Positions 16,411 to 25,228 of a stretch of 38,104 bases of DNA are shown here, in pieces. The notes beneath the pieces are model-generated. The model had not been told where the DNA came from. It saw only the letters and a list, made by a program, of their open reading frames with translations, and searched no databases. The stretch covers positions 1 through 38,104 of the forward strand of contig CAMOCH010000003.1 of the NCBI GenBank assembly GCA_946610655.1, written 5' to 3'. A program made the position numbers and the translations under genes. The DNA comes from an uncultured Clostridia bacterium. GTDB lineage: Bacteria > Bacillota > Clostridia > Christensenellales > UBA1242. The stretch's first letter is position 1, and the number at the start of each line of letters is the position of its first letter.

Positions 16411-17001
16411 TTATTTAGAATAAAGCTCGATAATTAAGTGTTCTTGGATATCAACATCGATATCATCACGTTTTGGAAGAGCCAAAACTTTACCAGTAAG
16501 TTTTTCAGCGTCAAATTCCAACCATTTTGGAACAATAACTCTAAATTTCTTAACATCAGCGAACATTTCTTTCTTTTGTCTGCTTTCTTTAACTGCAATA
16601 ACATCTCCAACATTAACTAAATATGAACGAATGTTAACGCTTTTTCCATTAACTGTAAGATCTCCATGGCTTACCATTTGTCTACAAGCTGCACGAGTTG
16701 GACCAAGGCCAAGACGGAATGCAACGTTGTCGAGTCTGCGCTCCAAAAGGCTAAGCATGTTTTCACCACTTATACCTCTCATTCTTTCAGCTTCTTCGTA
16801 GTATCCACGGAATTGACGCTCAAGTACGCCATAGATGAATTTAACTTTTTGTTTTTCTTTAAGCTGTGTGCCATATTCTGAATCTTTATGACGAACATTT
16901 GCACCAGGATTTCTATTTGATTTTTTGTTATAACCCATTACTGCAGGACTAATTCCTAGGTAACGGCATCTTTTTAAAATAGGATCTTTACTAACTGCCA
17001 T
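16411..17001 (-). CDS. rpsD: 30S ribosomal protein S4
   Basis: S4 initiates assembly of the 16S 5' domain. The 196 residues carry KRCRYLGISP at the N-terminus and the S4 RNA-binding domain ERRLDNVAFRLGLGPTRA (about 86-103). Only one of the Cys positions of zinc-type S4 is present, so this is the zinc-free form. In Bacillus rpsD lies elsewhere; here it is inside the alpha operon, as in Clostridia and E. coli, which matters for possible S4 feedback on the structured gap before rpsM. Confidence 0.98.
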   Translation of the reverse strand: MAVSKDPILKRCRYLGISPAVMGYNKKSNRNPGANVRHKDSEYGTQLKEKQKVKFIYGVLERQFRGYYEEAERMRGISGENMLSLLERRLDNVAFRLGLGPTRAACRQMVSHGDLTVNGKSVNIRSYLVNVGDVIAVKESRQKKEMFADVKKFRVIVPKWLEFDAEKLTGKVLALPKRDDIDVDIQEHLIIELYSK

Positions 17002-17017
17002 TTATCTTCTCCTTAAC

Positions 17018-17419
17018 CTAAATTCTTCTTGCCTTTGGTGGACGGCATCCATTGTGTGGGATTGGTGACACATCACGAATGAGTGTAACTTCAATTCCTT
17101 CGTTTGCAATGCTTCTGATTGCAGATTCTCTACCGTTGCCTGGGCCTTTAACATAAACTTCAACAGATTTTAGGCCATATTCTTTTGCAGCTTTTGCAGC
17201 TTTTTCTGCTGCGAGGCCTGCAGCAAATGGAGTGCTTTTACGGTTACCACGATATCCAAGAGCACCAGCTGAACATGCAGCAAGGGCATTTCCTTGAACG
17301 TCAGTGATTGTTATGATTGTGTTGTTAAAAGATGATTGAACATGAACAATACCTTTTTCAACGTGTGTTGTTATTCTACGCTTTTTTGTTGATTTTTTTG
17401 CGACTGATTCGTTTGCCAT
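17018..17419 (-). CDS. rpsK: 30S ribosomal protein S11
   Basis: S11 is a platform protein of the small subunit near the mRNA exit. Its 133 residues include [22 protein letters not shown] (about 31-52), trimmed here to the family core, and the C-terminal [15 protein letters not shown]. It is placed 17 nt downstream of rpsM and 16 nt upstream of rpsD, each with an AGGAG-type ribosome binding site. Confidence 0.98.
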   Translation of the reverse strand: MANESVAKKSTKKRRITTHVEKGIVHVQSSFNNTIITITDVQGNALAACSAGALGYRGNRKSTPFAAGLAAEKAAKAAKEYGLKSVEVYVKGPGNGRESAIRSIANEGIEVTLIRDVSPIPHNGCRPPKARRI

Positions 17420-17436
17420 TTACTATCTCCTCCCCC

Positions 17437-17802
17437 TTATTTCTTCTTAACAGAGCTATTTCTTGGACCTTTTCTGGTTCTTGCATTGCTCTTTGTGTTT
17501 TGTCCTCTTACTGGAAGACCTTTTCTGTGACGAATGCCACGATAACTACCTATTTCTTGAAGAGCTTTGATGTTCATACCAACATCTCTTTTTAAGTCTC
17601 CTTCAACAACTAAGTGCTTGTCAATATATTCACGAATTTTACCAGTTTCTGCTTCTGTTAAATCCTTAACACGTGTGTCAGGATTAATTCCAGTTTCAGC
17701 TAGTATTTTGTTAGCAGTTACTCTGCCAATACCATAGATATAGGTTAAACCTATTTCTACTCTTTTTTCATTTGGTAAGTCTACACCACCAATTCTTGCC
17801 AT
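17437..17802 (-). CDS. rpsM: 30S ribosomal protein S13
   Basis: S13 forms inter-subunit bridges in the small-subunit head and contacts P-site tRNA. The 121 residues include [20 protein letters not shown] and the basic tail [27 protein letters not shown] precedes the ATG. The 150-nt gap before it is the longest inside the superoperon and is highly structured (see 17843-17936). Confidence 0.98.
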   Translation of the reverse strand: MARIGGVDLPNEKRVEIGLTYIYGIGRVTANKILAETGINPDTRVKDLTEAETGKIREYIDKHLVVEGDLKRDVGMNIKALQEIGSYRGIRHRKGLPVRGQNTKSNARTRKGPRNSSVKKK

Positions 17803-17842
17803 TGTTTTCCTCCAATTTGTTTATTATTTTGTTTTTTAGTTT

Positions 17843-17936
17843 AATTAACACTGGAATGTATGTTAATTTTTGCGTGGGTTAATGCCCACATTATATTTAC
17901 GCCATAAGTAGAGTTTCCTCTAGCCGCCTTATGACG
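17843..17936 (-). promoter_or_regulatory. Three-hairpin structured leader between rpmJ and rpsM
   Basis: Reading the mRNA strand there are three stem-loops in series. The first (17900-17936) has a 9-bp stem CGUCAUAAG/CUUAUGGCG, a GCGGC bulge and a UAGAG-GAAA-CUCUA tetraloop stem. The second (17874-17889) is GUGGG-CAUUAA-CCCAC. The third (17843-17868) is AAUUAACA/UGUUAAUU around 10 nt. No T run follows, so it is not a terminator. The position upstream of the alpha-operon genes matches the E. coli S4-repressed leader, but sequence homology is not claimed. Confidence 0.7.
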
Positions 17937-17952
17937 ATTTTTTTCAAATTTA

Positions 17953-18069
17953 TTAACCCTGAACTTGTTTGTGTTTAGGGAACTTGCTGCAAATAACTCT
18001 GAGTTTGCCATTTCTTTTAATAACCTTGCAGTTTTCACAAATAGGTTTTACACTTGGTCTAACTTTCAT
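17953..18069 (-). CDS. rpmJ: 50S ribosomal protein L36
   Basis: A 38-residue zinc-type L36, read directly from the sequence: [20 protein letters not shown] at the start and HKQVQG at the end. Zinc ligands are Cys11, Cys14, Cys27 and His33. Between the last Cys and His there are five residues (SKFPK) where the usual form has four, a one-residue insertion. AAGGAG lies upstream. It sits between infA and rpsM, its normal place. Confidence 0.96.
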   Translation of the reverse strand: MKVRPSVKPICENCKVIKRNGKLRVICSKFPKHKQVQG

Positions 18070-18107
18070 TACTCTATTCTCCTTGTATATTATTCCTTGA
18101 ATTTTTT

Positions 18108-18326
18108 TTACTTGCTTCGCCAAATAATTCTGCCACGAGTTAAGTCGTAAGGGCTCATTTCAAGTTTAACTGTGTCACCTTCATAAACGTGTATGTAGTT
18201 TTTCCATAATTTACCTGAAAGATATGCAGTTATTATATGTCCACCTGCTATTTGCACTTTAAATGTTGCACCTGGCATAGCTTCAATAACAACGCCCTCA
18301 GTTTCTATAACATCATCTTTACTCAA
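18108..18326 (-). CDS. infA: Translation initiation factor IF-1
   Basis: IF-1 is a single S1/OB-fold protein that binds the A site during initiation. The 72 residues contain [23 protein letters not shown] and the C-terminal [13 protein letters not shown], all family-typical. Its start overlaps the end of map by 8 nt, suggesting coupled translation. Confidence 0.98.
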   Translation of the reverse strand: MSKDDVIETEGVVIEAMPGATFKVQIAGGHIITAYLSGKLWKNYIHVYEGDTVKLEMSPYDLTRGRIIWRSK

Positions 18327-19083
18327 AATTGTTTGCCTCCAGTTTTTTGGTTAATATCTCAACGCCATCTTCTTTGATTAAAACAGTATTTTCATAGTGT
18401 GCACTTGGTCTTGCATCTCTTGTTCGAGCGTCCCAACCATTTAAGTACAAATCATATGTTCCTGCTGCAATCATTGGCTCAATACAAATTGTCATTCCGG
18501 CTTTGAGCTTAATTCCAGTTCCTGCTGTTCCATACATTGGAACAAAAGGATCTTCGTGCATATGTCTGCCTATTCCATGTCCTCCCATAACCCTAACAGA
18601 ATTAAAGCCATGTTTTTCAGCATGTTTTTGAACAGCTGCACCAATGTCACCAAGTCTGCTACCTTCTTTTAATCCTTCCAAAGCTTTGTAAAAGCATTCT
18701 TCAGTGACTTTAATTAGTTTTTGTTTTTCTTCACTAACCTTGCCAACGGCAAAAGTTCGTGCTGCATCACCATTGTAACCTTTATAAGCAGCCACACAGT
18801 CGATGCTAATAATTTGTCCTTCTTTTAATATCTCATCTTCACGAGGAATTCCGTGAACAACAACTTCATCAATAGATGTGCAAATTGTTGCAGGAAAGCC
18901 TTCATAGCCAAGACAAGAAGGTTTTGCACCACGACTAATTATATAGTCATGAGCGATTTTATCGAGCTCTTTGGTTGATATGCCTGGGCGAATGTTTTTG
19001 CCAACCTCTTCAATTGCTCGAATGGTTATATCTCCAGCCACACGCATAAGTTCAATTTCTTTTTGACTTTTTATAGATATCAT
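18319..19083 (-). CDS. map: Methionine aminopeptidase type I
   Basis: The enzyme removes the initiator methionine from new proteins. The five metal ligands of the family are visible: two Asp in SIDCVAAYKGYNGDAARTF (about 93-111), His in GGHGIGRHMHE (about 167-177), Glu in CIEPMI (about 200-205) and Glu in HYENTVLI. The length, 254, is that of the short type Ia form. The N-terminal extension with SEC-C motif found in some Firmicutes is absent. It lies 3 nt after adk. Confidence 0.98.
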   Translation of the reverse strand: MISIKSQKEIELMRVAGDITIRAIEEVGKNIRPGISTKELDKIAHDYIISRGAKPSCLGYEGFPATICTSIDEVVVHGIPREDEILKEGQIISIDCVAAYKGYNGDAARTFAVGKVSEEKQKLIKVTEECFYKALEGLKEGSRLGDIGAAVQKHAEKHGFNSVRVMGGHGIGRHMHEDPFVPMYGTAGTGIKLKAGMTICIEPMIAAGTYDLYLNGWDARTRDARPSAHYENTVLIKEDGVEILTKKLEANNFE

Positions 19084-19086
19084 TGA

Positions 19087-19710
19087 TTACTTTCCCAGTC
19101 CTTTAACAATTTGTTCAAGCACAGTTGCAGGAGTTTTATTAGCATCTACAGTCAAAACTTTACCTTGTTTTTTATAATAATCAACAATTGGTAATGTTTG
19201 TTTTGAAAAAGTTTCAAGTCTCTTTTTTATTGATTCTTCAGTGTCATCAGAGCGAACTACATATTTTGTTCCACATAGAGAGCATTTGTTTTTATCACCT
19301 GCAAAATTAATGTTGTGAATATGTCCACATTTTGGACAAGTTCTTCTGCCGGCAATTCTTGCCACTACTGTATCAAAATCAATATCGAGGAATACAACTT
19401 TATCAATTTTAGTGATGCTATCAAGTAGCATTGCTTGAGTTAAAGTTCTTGGAAAACCATCAAGGATATACCCTTTTTTGCAATCTTTGTTTGCAAGTCT
19501 CTCTTTAAGCAAAACAATTGTTATGTCGTCTGGAACAAGAGCACCTGCATCAATAATTGCTTTAATTTGTTTTCCAAGTTCACTTCCACTGGAAACAATA
19601 TTTCTAAATAATTCTCCAGTGGAAATTGTTGGAATATTATAAATTTTTGAAAGAGTCTCTGCTTGTGTGCCTTTTCCGGCACCTTGAGCACCCATTATCA
19701 AAATCTTCAT
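19087..19710 (-). CDS. adk: Adenylate kinase, zinc-lid type
   Basis: Adk interconverts AMP, ATP and ADP and keeps nucleotide pools balanced. The P-loop GAQGAGKGTQ (about 7-16), the AMP-binding TISTGELFR and DGFPRTLTQA are present. The lid has CPKC near 125 and CSLC near 142, a four-cysteine zinc site as in Gram-positive Adk. The length, 207, is normal. The position between secY and map is standard. Confidence 0.98.
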   Translation of the reverse strand: MKILIMGAQGAGKGTQAETLSKIYNIPTISTGELFRNIVSSGSELGKQIKAIIDAGALVPDDITIVLLKERLANKDCKKGYILDGFPRTLTQAMLLDSITKIDKVVFLDIDFDTVVARIAGRRTCPKCGHIHNINFAGDKNKCSLCGTKYVVRSDDTEESIKKRLETFSKQTLPIVDYYKKQGKVLTVDANKTPATVLEQIVKGLGK

Positions 19711-19718
19711 ATTTGCCT

Positions 19719-21014
19719 CTATAACAAATTTTTATGTCTCTTCATCATAAGTTGAGCATCTAGTTGTTGACTAAATTCTAGTGCAACACTAACAATAATC
19801 AACATTCCTGTTGCAGTAAATGCATTAAGAAGTGATAATTGTCCACCAGCAACAATCTTAAAGATAATTGCAGGTACTAACGCAAGGAACGCAAGGAAAA
19901 TTGCACCAAATAATGTTATTCTCTTTGAGACCCTTGACAAATAGTCTGTTGTTGGTTTTCCTGGACGAATACCAGGAATAAAACCACCATTTTGTTGAAT
20001 ATTTAAGCTTACTTCTGCAGGATTAAATTGCATTTGAGCGTAGAAATATGAGAAGAACAATATAAGAAGTGCAACGCAGATACTATAAACAATTGTTCCT
20101 GTGCCCATATATGTTCCCCACCAATTTGCAAATCCTGTATTTTGCCAGAATAATGCAATTAGAAGTGATGGGAATGTTATGATTGCTGTTGCAAAAATGA
20201 TTGGCATAACACCAGTTGCGTTAACCTTCATAGGAATATATGAAGATTGACCACCAAACATTTTTCTTCCTTTAACTTGTTTTGCATATTGAACAGGTAT
20301 TCTTCTTTCTGCTCCATCAACCCAAACAATAAGGGCAAACAATATGATTGCCATTGCAATAAATCCAAGGAGTTCCCACAAATATGAAATATTTGATGTG
20401 AACACACTAGAAATTGCGTTTGCAATTGATTGTGCAGATGTTGCAATAATACCAACAAAAATGATTAATGACAAACCATTACCAATTCCTTGAGCAGTGA
20501 TTCTATCACCAAGCCACATTGTCATACATGTTCCGGCTACAAGCAAAACCACAACCATAACGCCAGTAAGCCAAACTAGTTTTTCACCAAAGATTGGTGA
20601 AAGTGTGTTTTGATATCCAAGAACTATACCTACGCCTTGCGCAATAGCAAGAACAATAGCTACAATTTTTGTAATAAGGTTAATTTTTTCTCTGCCCTCA
20701 TCACCTTGCTTAGAAAGTCTTTGCAAAGCTGGGATACCAAAGGTCAACAATTGAACAATAATTGACGCATTGATATATGGGGTTACGCCGAGTGCAAAGA
20801 AGGCTGCGTTAGAAAGCGCACTACCAGTTACAGTATTAAGCAAACTTAGTATTCCCACACTGTCGTTTTCAACAATGCTAGAATATGTGTCGGCATTAAG
20901 TCCTGGAACAGGAAGCCAACAACCAAGTCTGTAAACAACCAATAATAGCAAAACTATTATTAGTTTCTTTCGTATGTCTTTATCCTTGAAAGCACTTGCG
21001 AGCGATTTAAACAT
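19719..21014 (-). CDS. secY: Preprotein translocase subunit SecY
   Basis: SecY is the channel of the Sec translocon and works with SecE (33453-33743) and the SRP pathway (RNA at 9105). The 431 residues have the expected ten hydrophobic segments, the loop motif INASIIVQLLTFGIPALQRL (about 84-103) and the basic cytoplasmic loop AERRIPVQYAKQVKGRKMFG. It shares one base with rplO (TAATG arrangement). Confidence 0.98.
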   Translation of the reverse strand: MFKSLASAFKDKDIRKKLIIVLLLLVVYRLGCWLPVPGLNADTYSSIVENDSVGILSLLNTVTGSALSNAAFFALGVTPYINASIIVQLLTFGIPALQRLSKQGDEGREKINLITKIVAIVLAIAQGVGIVLGYQNTLSPIFGEKLVWLTGVMVVVLLVAGTCMTMWLGDRITAQGIGNGLSLIIFVGIIATSAQSIANAISSVFTSNISYLWELLGFIAMAIILFALIVWVDGAERRIPVQYAKQVKGRKMFGGQSSYIPMKVNATGVMPIIFATAIITFPSLLIALFWQNTGFANWWGTYMGTGTIVYSICVALLILFFSYFYAQMQFNPAEVSLNIQQNGGFIPGIRPGKPTTDYLSRVSKRITLFGAIFLAFLALVPAIIFKIVAGGQLSLLNAFTATGMLIIVSVALEFSQQLDAQLMMKRHKNLL

Positions 21015-21457
21015 TATACCACCTCTATTGATCCACCCACAGCAGAAATTTTATCTGTTGCAGATTGTGTAAATTTAGCAGCCTTAACAGTTAATTTTTT
21101 GGTTAAATTTCCATTACCAAGAACTTTAAGACCATATGGTTCAATTTTAGAAATAATTCCATTGTCTTTCAAAAGTTCTGCAGTAACAACTGTTCCATCA
21201 TTGAGTTTTTCAAGGTCGCTAACATTAATTGTAGTATAAACCTTTTTCCAATTATTTGTAAAGCCTCTTTTAGGAAGTCTACGAATAAGTGGCATTTGGC
21301 CACCTTCAAATCCAGGTCTAACTCCACCACCAGAACGAGCGTTTTGACCTTTATGACCTTTACCAGAGGTTTTTCCAAGTCCAGAACCGGTACCACGACC
21401 AAGTCTTCTAGCTTTTGTTGTTGAACCAGGTGCTGGTGCTAATGTATGTAATTTCAT
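21014..21457 (-). CDS. rplO: 50S ribosomal protein L15
   Basis: L15 is a late large-subunit assembly protein. Its N-terminal Gly/Arg-rich tail ([20 protein letters not shown]) and the core [15 protein letters not shown] are typical. The ATG at 21457 gives the usual [12 protein letters not shown] start of 147 residues; a GTG at 21463 that would add two residues is the alternative. GAGGAG is the ribosome binding site. Confidence 0.97.
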   Translation of the reverse strand: MKLHTLAPAPGSTTKARRLGRGTGSGLGKTSGKGHKGQNARSGGGVRPGFEGGQMPLIRRLPKRGFTNNWKKVYTTINVSDLEKLNDGTVVTAELLKDNGIISKIEPYGLKVLGNGNLTKKLTVKAAKFTQSATDKISAVGGSIEVV

Positions 21458-21475
21458 ATACACATGTCTCCTCTA

Positions 21476-21955
21476 TTAAATTTCTTCAACTTTAACAAGA
21501 TGCTTAACCACAAAAATCATTCCTCTTGTGCAAGCGTTATCTGGTTTAATTGTTGAGCTATTTGTTTTTCTTAAGCCTAAAGCTTCTAGTGTGCGTTGTT
21601 GTTTAATAAGTCTACCTGAACCACTTTTAACAAGTGTAATTTTTAATTGTTTTTCAGCTTTTTTAGCTGGTTTTGTAGCTTTTACTTTTTCTTCAACTTT
21701 TGCTGTTTCAACTTTTTTAGCTTCAGCTGCAACAACTTTTGTTTCTTCTGCTTTTACGGCAGCTGCTTTAGTTGTTGTCTTTTTAGCAGCAGTTGCTGTT
21801 GTTTTTTTAGCAGTTGTTGTTTTTGTTGCTGAAGTTTTCTTTTCAGTTGAAGTTTCAGCTTTTTTTGCTGCAGTTTTAGCAGTTGTTGTTGCTTTTTTTG
21901 TTGTAGAAGCTTTTGTAGCAGCTGTTTTTGTTGTTGTTTTCTTTGTTTCTGCCAT
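21476..21955 (-). CDS. rpmD: 50S ribosomal protein L30 with 100-residue Lys/Ala/Thr-rich N-terminal extension
   Basis: Residues 103-159 (LKITLVKSGSGRLIKQQRTL through VVKHLVKVEEI) are a complete, ordinary L30, a protein of about 57-60 residues. Before it come about 100 residues made almost only of Lys, Ala, Thr, Glu and Val, with phrases such as TKKATTTAKTAAKK, like histone H1 or AlgP-type tails. The start at 21955 has a GGAGAAAAAA ribosome binding site and no internal ATG with a ribosome binding site precedes the core, so the extension is probably translated. It lies between rpsE and rplO, the normal rpmD site. Confidence 0.93.
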   Translation of the reverse strand: MAETKKTTTKTAATKASTTKKATTTAKTAAKKAETSTEKKTSATKTTTAKKTTATAAKKTTTKAAAVKAEETKVVAAEAKKVETAKVEEKVKATKPAKKAEKQLKITLVKSGSGRLIKQQRTLEALGLRKTNSSTIKPDNACTRGMIFVVKHLVKVEEI

Positions 21956-21965
21956 TTTTTTTCTC

Positions 21966-22583
21966 CTATCTTATTTCTTCAACTGATTTGCCACGCATTT
22001 GCGCAACTTGTTCAGCATTTCTAAGTTTTGTAAGTCCATCAAATGTTGCTTTAACAACGTTGATTGGGTTGTTTGAACCGTAAGATTTTGTTGTGATATC
22101 TTTGATTCCTGCCATTTCAACAACGGCACGAACAGCACCACCAGCAATAACTCCATTACCTTCTTTACTTGGCATCATCAAAATTTTTGTTGTTTCAAAT
22201 CTACCAATCATTTCATGAGGTATTGTTGTTCCATTAATTGCGATGCTAACAATATGTCTTTTTGCATCTGCTGTTGCTTTTTCAATAGCAATAGATGTTT
22301 CTGCACCTTTACCCATTCCAACACCAATGCGACCATTCTTGTCTCCAACAACTACGATTGCGTTGAATCTTGGTTTACGTCCACCTTTAACAGTTTTAGA
22401 AATTCTGTTAATAGAAATGGTTTTCTTTTCAAGACCATCACCTTTTTCTTCTCTACGGTCACGTCTTGGACGGCGTTCAAATTTTTTGCCTTTATTGTTT
22501 CTTTCTTTCTTTTCTACTGGAGCTTCTGTTGTTTCAACTTGTGCTTCAGCTTCAACAGCTTGAACATTTTCTACTTCTGCCAT
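21966..22583 (-). CDS. rpsE: 30S ribosomal protein S5 with extended N-terminus
   Basis: S5 lines the mRNA entry and takes part in decoding fidelity. The core starts near residue 52 (KKTISINRISKTVKGGRKPR) and contains GRIGVGMGKG and IPHEMIGRF. The first 50 residues are additional: an acidic stretch (1-26) then a strongly basic one (KKERNNKGKKFERRPRRDRR). The total, 205, is about 40 more than Bacillus S5. Confidence 0.97.
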   Translation of the reverse strand: MAEVENVQAVEAEAQVETTEAPVEKKERNNKGKKFERRPRRDRREEKGDGLEKKTISINRISKTVKGGRKPRFNAIVVVGDKNGRIGVGMGKGAETSIAIEKATADAKRHIVSIAINGTTIPHEMIGRFETTKILMMPSKEGNGVIAGGAVRAVVEMAGIKDITTKSYGSNNPINVVKATFDGLTKLRNAEQVAQMRGKSVEEIR

Positions 22584-22591
22584 AACGCCTC

Positions 22592-22954
22592 CTAGAACTC
22601 AAGTCCTGCATCTCTTGCACCTTCGGCAAGTTTTTGCACACGACCAGTGTAGATGTATCCACCACGGTCAAATACGACTTTTTTAATTTTTAACTTTTTA
22701 GCACGGCTGCCAACAAGTTTACCAACTTCAAAAGCAACTTCGCTTTTTGTTTTTCCTTCAATTTTAATTTCTTTATCTAGGCTTGATGCGCTGCAAAGTG
22801 TTTTGCCTGCTTCATCATCAATAATTTGAGCATAGATATGAGTGGTTGAACGATAAACATTAAGTCTTGGTTGTTCTTTAGTTCCACTTAAGCTGTTTCT
22901 AATACGATCATGTTTTGCTTTTCTATCTGCATTTTTATTAGATTTCTTAAACAT
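22592..22954 (-). CDS. rplR: 50S ribosomal protein L18
   Basis: L18 binds 5S rRNA with L5 to form the central protuberance. The 120 residues contain [20 protein letters not shown] (about 17-36), [15 protein letters not shown] and the C-terminal [20 protein letters not shown], all family-typical. It is 8 nt upstream of rpsE and 12 nt downstream of rplF. Confidence 0.98.
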   Translation of the reverse strand: MFKKSNKNADRKAKHDRIRNSLSGTKEQPRLNVYRSTTHIYAQIIDDEAGKTLCSASSLDKEIKIEGKTKSEVAFEVGKLVGSRAKKLKIKKVVFDRGGYIYTGRVQKLAEGARDAGLEF

Positions 22955-22966
22955 ACTCTACTCTCC

Positions 22967-23509
22967 TTATTTTTTACCTTTTTTGATTTCTTTTCTGCGA
23001 ATAGTTTCATTTGTATAGTAGATACCATAACCATGATATGGTTCAACTCTCTTAAGAGCTTTGATATCTGCAGCAAATTGACCAACAGCTGTTTTGTCAA
23101 TTCCTGAAACTACAATTTCTGTTGCACTTGGACAAGTTGCAGAAAGTCCTTTTGGAATTTCAACATTAACTGGATGTGAAAAACCAATGTTAAGAACAAT
23201 TTTGTTTCCTTGAACGGCACATTTATAACCGATACCAGAAATTGTTACAGATTTTGAATAGCCTTCTGTTACACCTTTTACCATATTAGCAATAAGTGCT
23301 CTATAAAGACCATGTTTTGCTTTAACGGCGTTTTCTTCGCTGTTTCTTGCAAGATGAACTTCGTTTCCGTTAACATTCACAGTAATGCAAGAATCAACCC
23401 ATTGTGTAAGAGTGCCTTTTGGACCAGTTACAACAACATCTCCGTTTTCTTTTTGTTCTACTTTAACTCCAGCAGGAATAGTTATAGGAGCTCTACCAAT
23501 TCTACTCAT
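22967..23509 (-). CDS. rplF: 50S ribosomal protein L6
   Basis: L6 sits near the sarcin-ricin loop and factor-binding site. The 180-residue form starting MSRIGRAPITIPAGVKVE is chosen because TAGGAGGGG precedes this ATG; an in-frame ATG 14 codons earlier lies inside rpsH and has no ribosome binding site. The C-terminal KRVEPYHGYGIYYTNETIRR is family-typical. Confidence 0.98.
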   Translation of the reverse strand: MSRIGRAPITIPAGVKVEQKENGDVVVTGPKGTLTQWVDSCITVNVNGNEVHLARNSEENAVKAKHGLYRALIANMVKGVTEGYSKSVTISGIGYKCAVQGNKIVLNIGFSHPVNVEIPKGLSATCPSATEIVVSGIDKTAVGQFAADIKALKRVEPYHGYGIYYTNETIRRKEIKKGKK

Positions 23510-23519
23510 ATCACCCCTC

Positions 23520-23918
23520 CTACCAAATATAGGCGAGAACTTCGCCACCAATATTTAATTTTCTAGCATTTTTATCTGTCATAACACCTTTTGATGTTGA
23601 CACAATGGCAATGCCAAGACCAGATAATACTTTTGGAAGTTTGTCTGCATTTGCATAAATTTTAAGACCTGGTTTAGATATTCTTCTAAGGCCAGAAATG
23701 ATTTTCTCGCCTTTTGGACCATACTTAAGTTTTATAACAAGTGAGGTAAACTTTCCTTCAGTTGTTTCTTCAAAACTTGCAATATATCCTTCATCTAAAA
23801 GAATTTGAGCAATTGCTTTTTTCATTTTAGATGTTTCCATAGCTACAGTTTCATGACGAGCTGTTTGCGCATTACGAATGCGTGTGAGCATGTCTGCAAT
23901 TGGATCTGTTACTATCAT
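23520..23918 (-). CDS. rpsH: 30S ribosomal protein S8
   Basis: S8 binds helix 21 of 16S rRNA and in E. coli represses the spc operon. The 132 residues contain [19 protein letters not shown] at the N-terminus and the C-terminal [20 protein letters not shown]. Both are standard. I see no S8-site mimic in the short rplX-rplE gap. Confidence 0.98.
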   Translation of the reverse strand: MIVTDPIADMLTRIRNAQTARHETVAMETSKMKKAIAQILLDEGYIASFEETTEGKFTSLVIKLKYGPKGEKIISGLRRISKPGLKIYANADKLPKVLSGLGIAIVSTSKGVMTDKNARKLNIGGEVLAYIW

Positions 23919-23930
23919 TTTTCTTCCTCC

Positions 23931-24116
23931 TTACCAGCTTGCCTTTTTAACTCCAGGAATTTCACCTTTGTATGCGAGTTCTCTGAAGCAAATTCTGCAA
24001 ATACCATATTTTTTCAAAACAGCGTGTGGTCTGCCACAAATAGAACAACGAGTGTATGCGCGTGTACTAAATTTAGCAGGTCTTGCTTGTTTAACTTTCA
24101 TAGATGTTTTTGCCAT
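23931..24116 (-). CDS. rpsN: 30S ribosomal protein S14, zinc-binding type
   Basis: The short type Z S14, 61 residues, has CSIC (22-25) and CRIC (38-41 region) as zinc ligands in [21 protein letters not shown], given here by its key cysteines only. It assembles in the small-subunit head. The zinc form is the usual one in this operon position in Bacillota. Confidence 0.97.
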   Translation of the reverse strand: MAKTSMKVKQARPAKFSTRAYTRCSICGRPHAVLKKYGICRICFRELAYKGEIPGVKKASW

Positions 24117-24134
24117 ATTTCTCTCCTTGTTCCT

Positions 24135-24683
24135 CTAGGCCTTTTTGAAAGGCATGCCCATTTTTGCAAGTAGGCTTCTTGCCTCATCATCGGTGTTTGC
24201 TGTTGTTACAAAGCATACATCGAAACCACGGATTTTTTCAATTTTGTCATATTGAATTTCAGGGAAAATCAATTGTTCTTTAACTCCATATGAGTAGTTA
24301 CCTCTGCCGTCAAAAGCTTTTGGATTAAGACCACGGAAGTCACGAACTCTTGGAAGAGCAATCGCAATAAATTTATCCATAAATTCATACATTTTTTCGC
24401 CACGAAGTGTTACTTTTGCACCAACTTTTTCACCAGCTCTAAGTTTGAAGTTAGCAACTGATTTTTTAGCTTTGGTGATAACTGCTTTTTGTCCAGCAAT
24501 TTGTTCTAACTCTTCAACAGCAAGGTTAAAACTCTTTGAGTTACCTTTTTCATCACCAAGTCCCATATTCAAAACAATTCTGTCAAGTTTTGGAACTTCG
24601 TTAACATTTTTATATTTAAATTCATTAAGAAGTGCAGGAACAACTTCTTTTTTGTATTTAGCTTTCAATCTGTTTTCTGCCAT
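24135..24683 (-). CDS. rplE: 50S ribosomal protein L5
   Basis: L5 binds 5S rRNA and contacts P-site tRNA. The 182 residues have [19 protein letters not shown] (about 25-43), the [14 protein letters not shown] segment and [20 protein letters not shown]. Length and order are standard. It begins 5 nt after rplX. Confidence 0.98.
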   Translation of the reverse strand: MAENRLKAKYKKEVVPALLNEFKYKNVNEVPKLDRIVLNMGLGDEKGNSKSFNLAVEELEQIAGQKAVITKAKKSVANFKLRAGEKVGAKVTLRGEKMYEFMDKFIAIALPRVRDFRGLNPKAFDGRGNYSYGVKEQLIFPEIQYDKIEKIRGFDVCFVTTANTDDEARSLLAKMGMPFKKA

Positions 24684-24688
24684 TTACC

Positions 24689-25219
24689 TTACACTCCTCT
24701 TTGTGCTGATTTTCCAGTTGCAATTTTAGACTTTGTTGTTGCAGTCTTTGTTGCTTTAACTTTTGTTTCAGCAGTTTTTGTTGTTTTTGTTGAAGCTGTT
24801 TTTGTTGTTTTAGCTGCAGCTTTTTTAACTGGTTTTTCTTCAGCTACTGTTTCATCTTTTGCTTCAACTTTTTTAGCTGTTTTCTTTTCAACTTTAGCAG
24901 CTTTTTCATTTAAGTTAGCACCACATTTGCATGTTCTAACTTTTTTGCCATCAACGATTGCGTGATGAACTCTTGTTGCTTTTCCACATTTTGGGCAAAC
25001 AATCATAACGTTAGAAGCATCAATTGTGCCTTCAACTTTTCTAATTTCGCTCTTATCTTGAGCACTTCTTGCTTTGTGAGTTTTTGAAACAATGTTCACT
25101 CCCTCAACAACAATACGATTGTCTTTAGGAGAAACTTTCAAAACTTTACCTTGTTTACCAGCGTCTTTACCAGTTAAAACAACAACGGTATCGCCAGTTT
25201 TTACGTTCATCTTTGTCAT
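24689..25219 (-). CDS. rplX: 50S ribosomal protein L24 with 70-residue Lys/Ala/Thr-rich C-terminal tail
   Basis: Residues 1-104 are a normal L24: KOW motif GDTVVVLTGKDAGKQGKVLKV (core about 9-28) and a C-terminal zinc-ribbon-like part with CPKC (75-78) and CKC (97-99). Residues 107-176 are extra, built of Lys, Ala, Thr, Glu and Val (for example KTTKTASTKTTKTAETK), like the L30 extension in this operon but at the opposite end of the protein. AGGAGG precedes the ATG at 25219. Confidence 0.95.
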   Translation of the reverse strand: MTKMNVKTGDTVVVLTGKDAGKQGKVLKVSPKDNRIVVEGVNIVSKTHKARSAQDKSEIRKVEGTIDASNVMIVCPKCGKATRVHHAIVDGKKVRTCKCGANLNEKAAKVEKKTAKKVEAKDETVAEEKPVKKAAAKTTKTASTKTTKTAETKVKATKTATTKSKIATGKSAQRGV

Positions 25220-25228
25220 AATTTCCTC

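Noticed and set aside
17841-18038. 65-codon minus-strand frame across the rpmJ-rpsM gap
   Set aside because: It overlaps rpmJ in another frame and the hairpin region. It has no protein-like composition.
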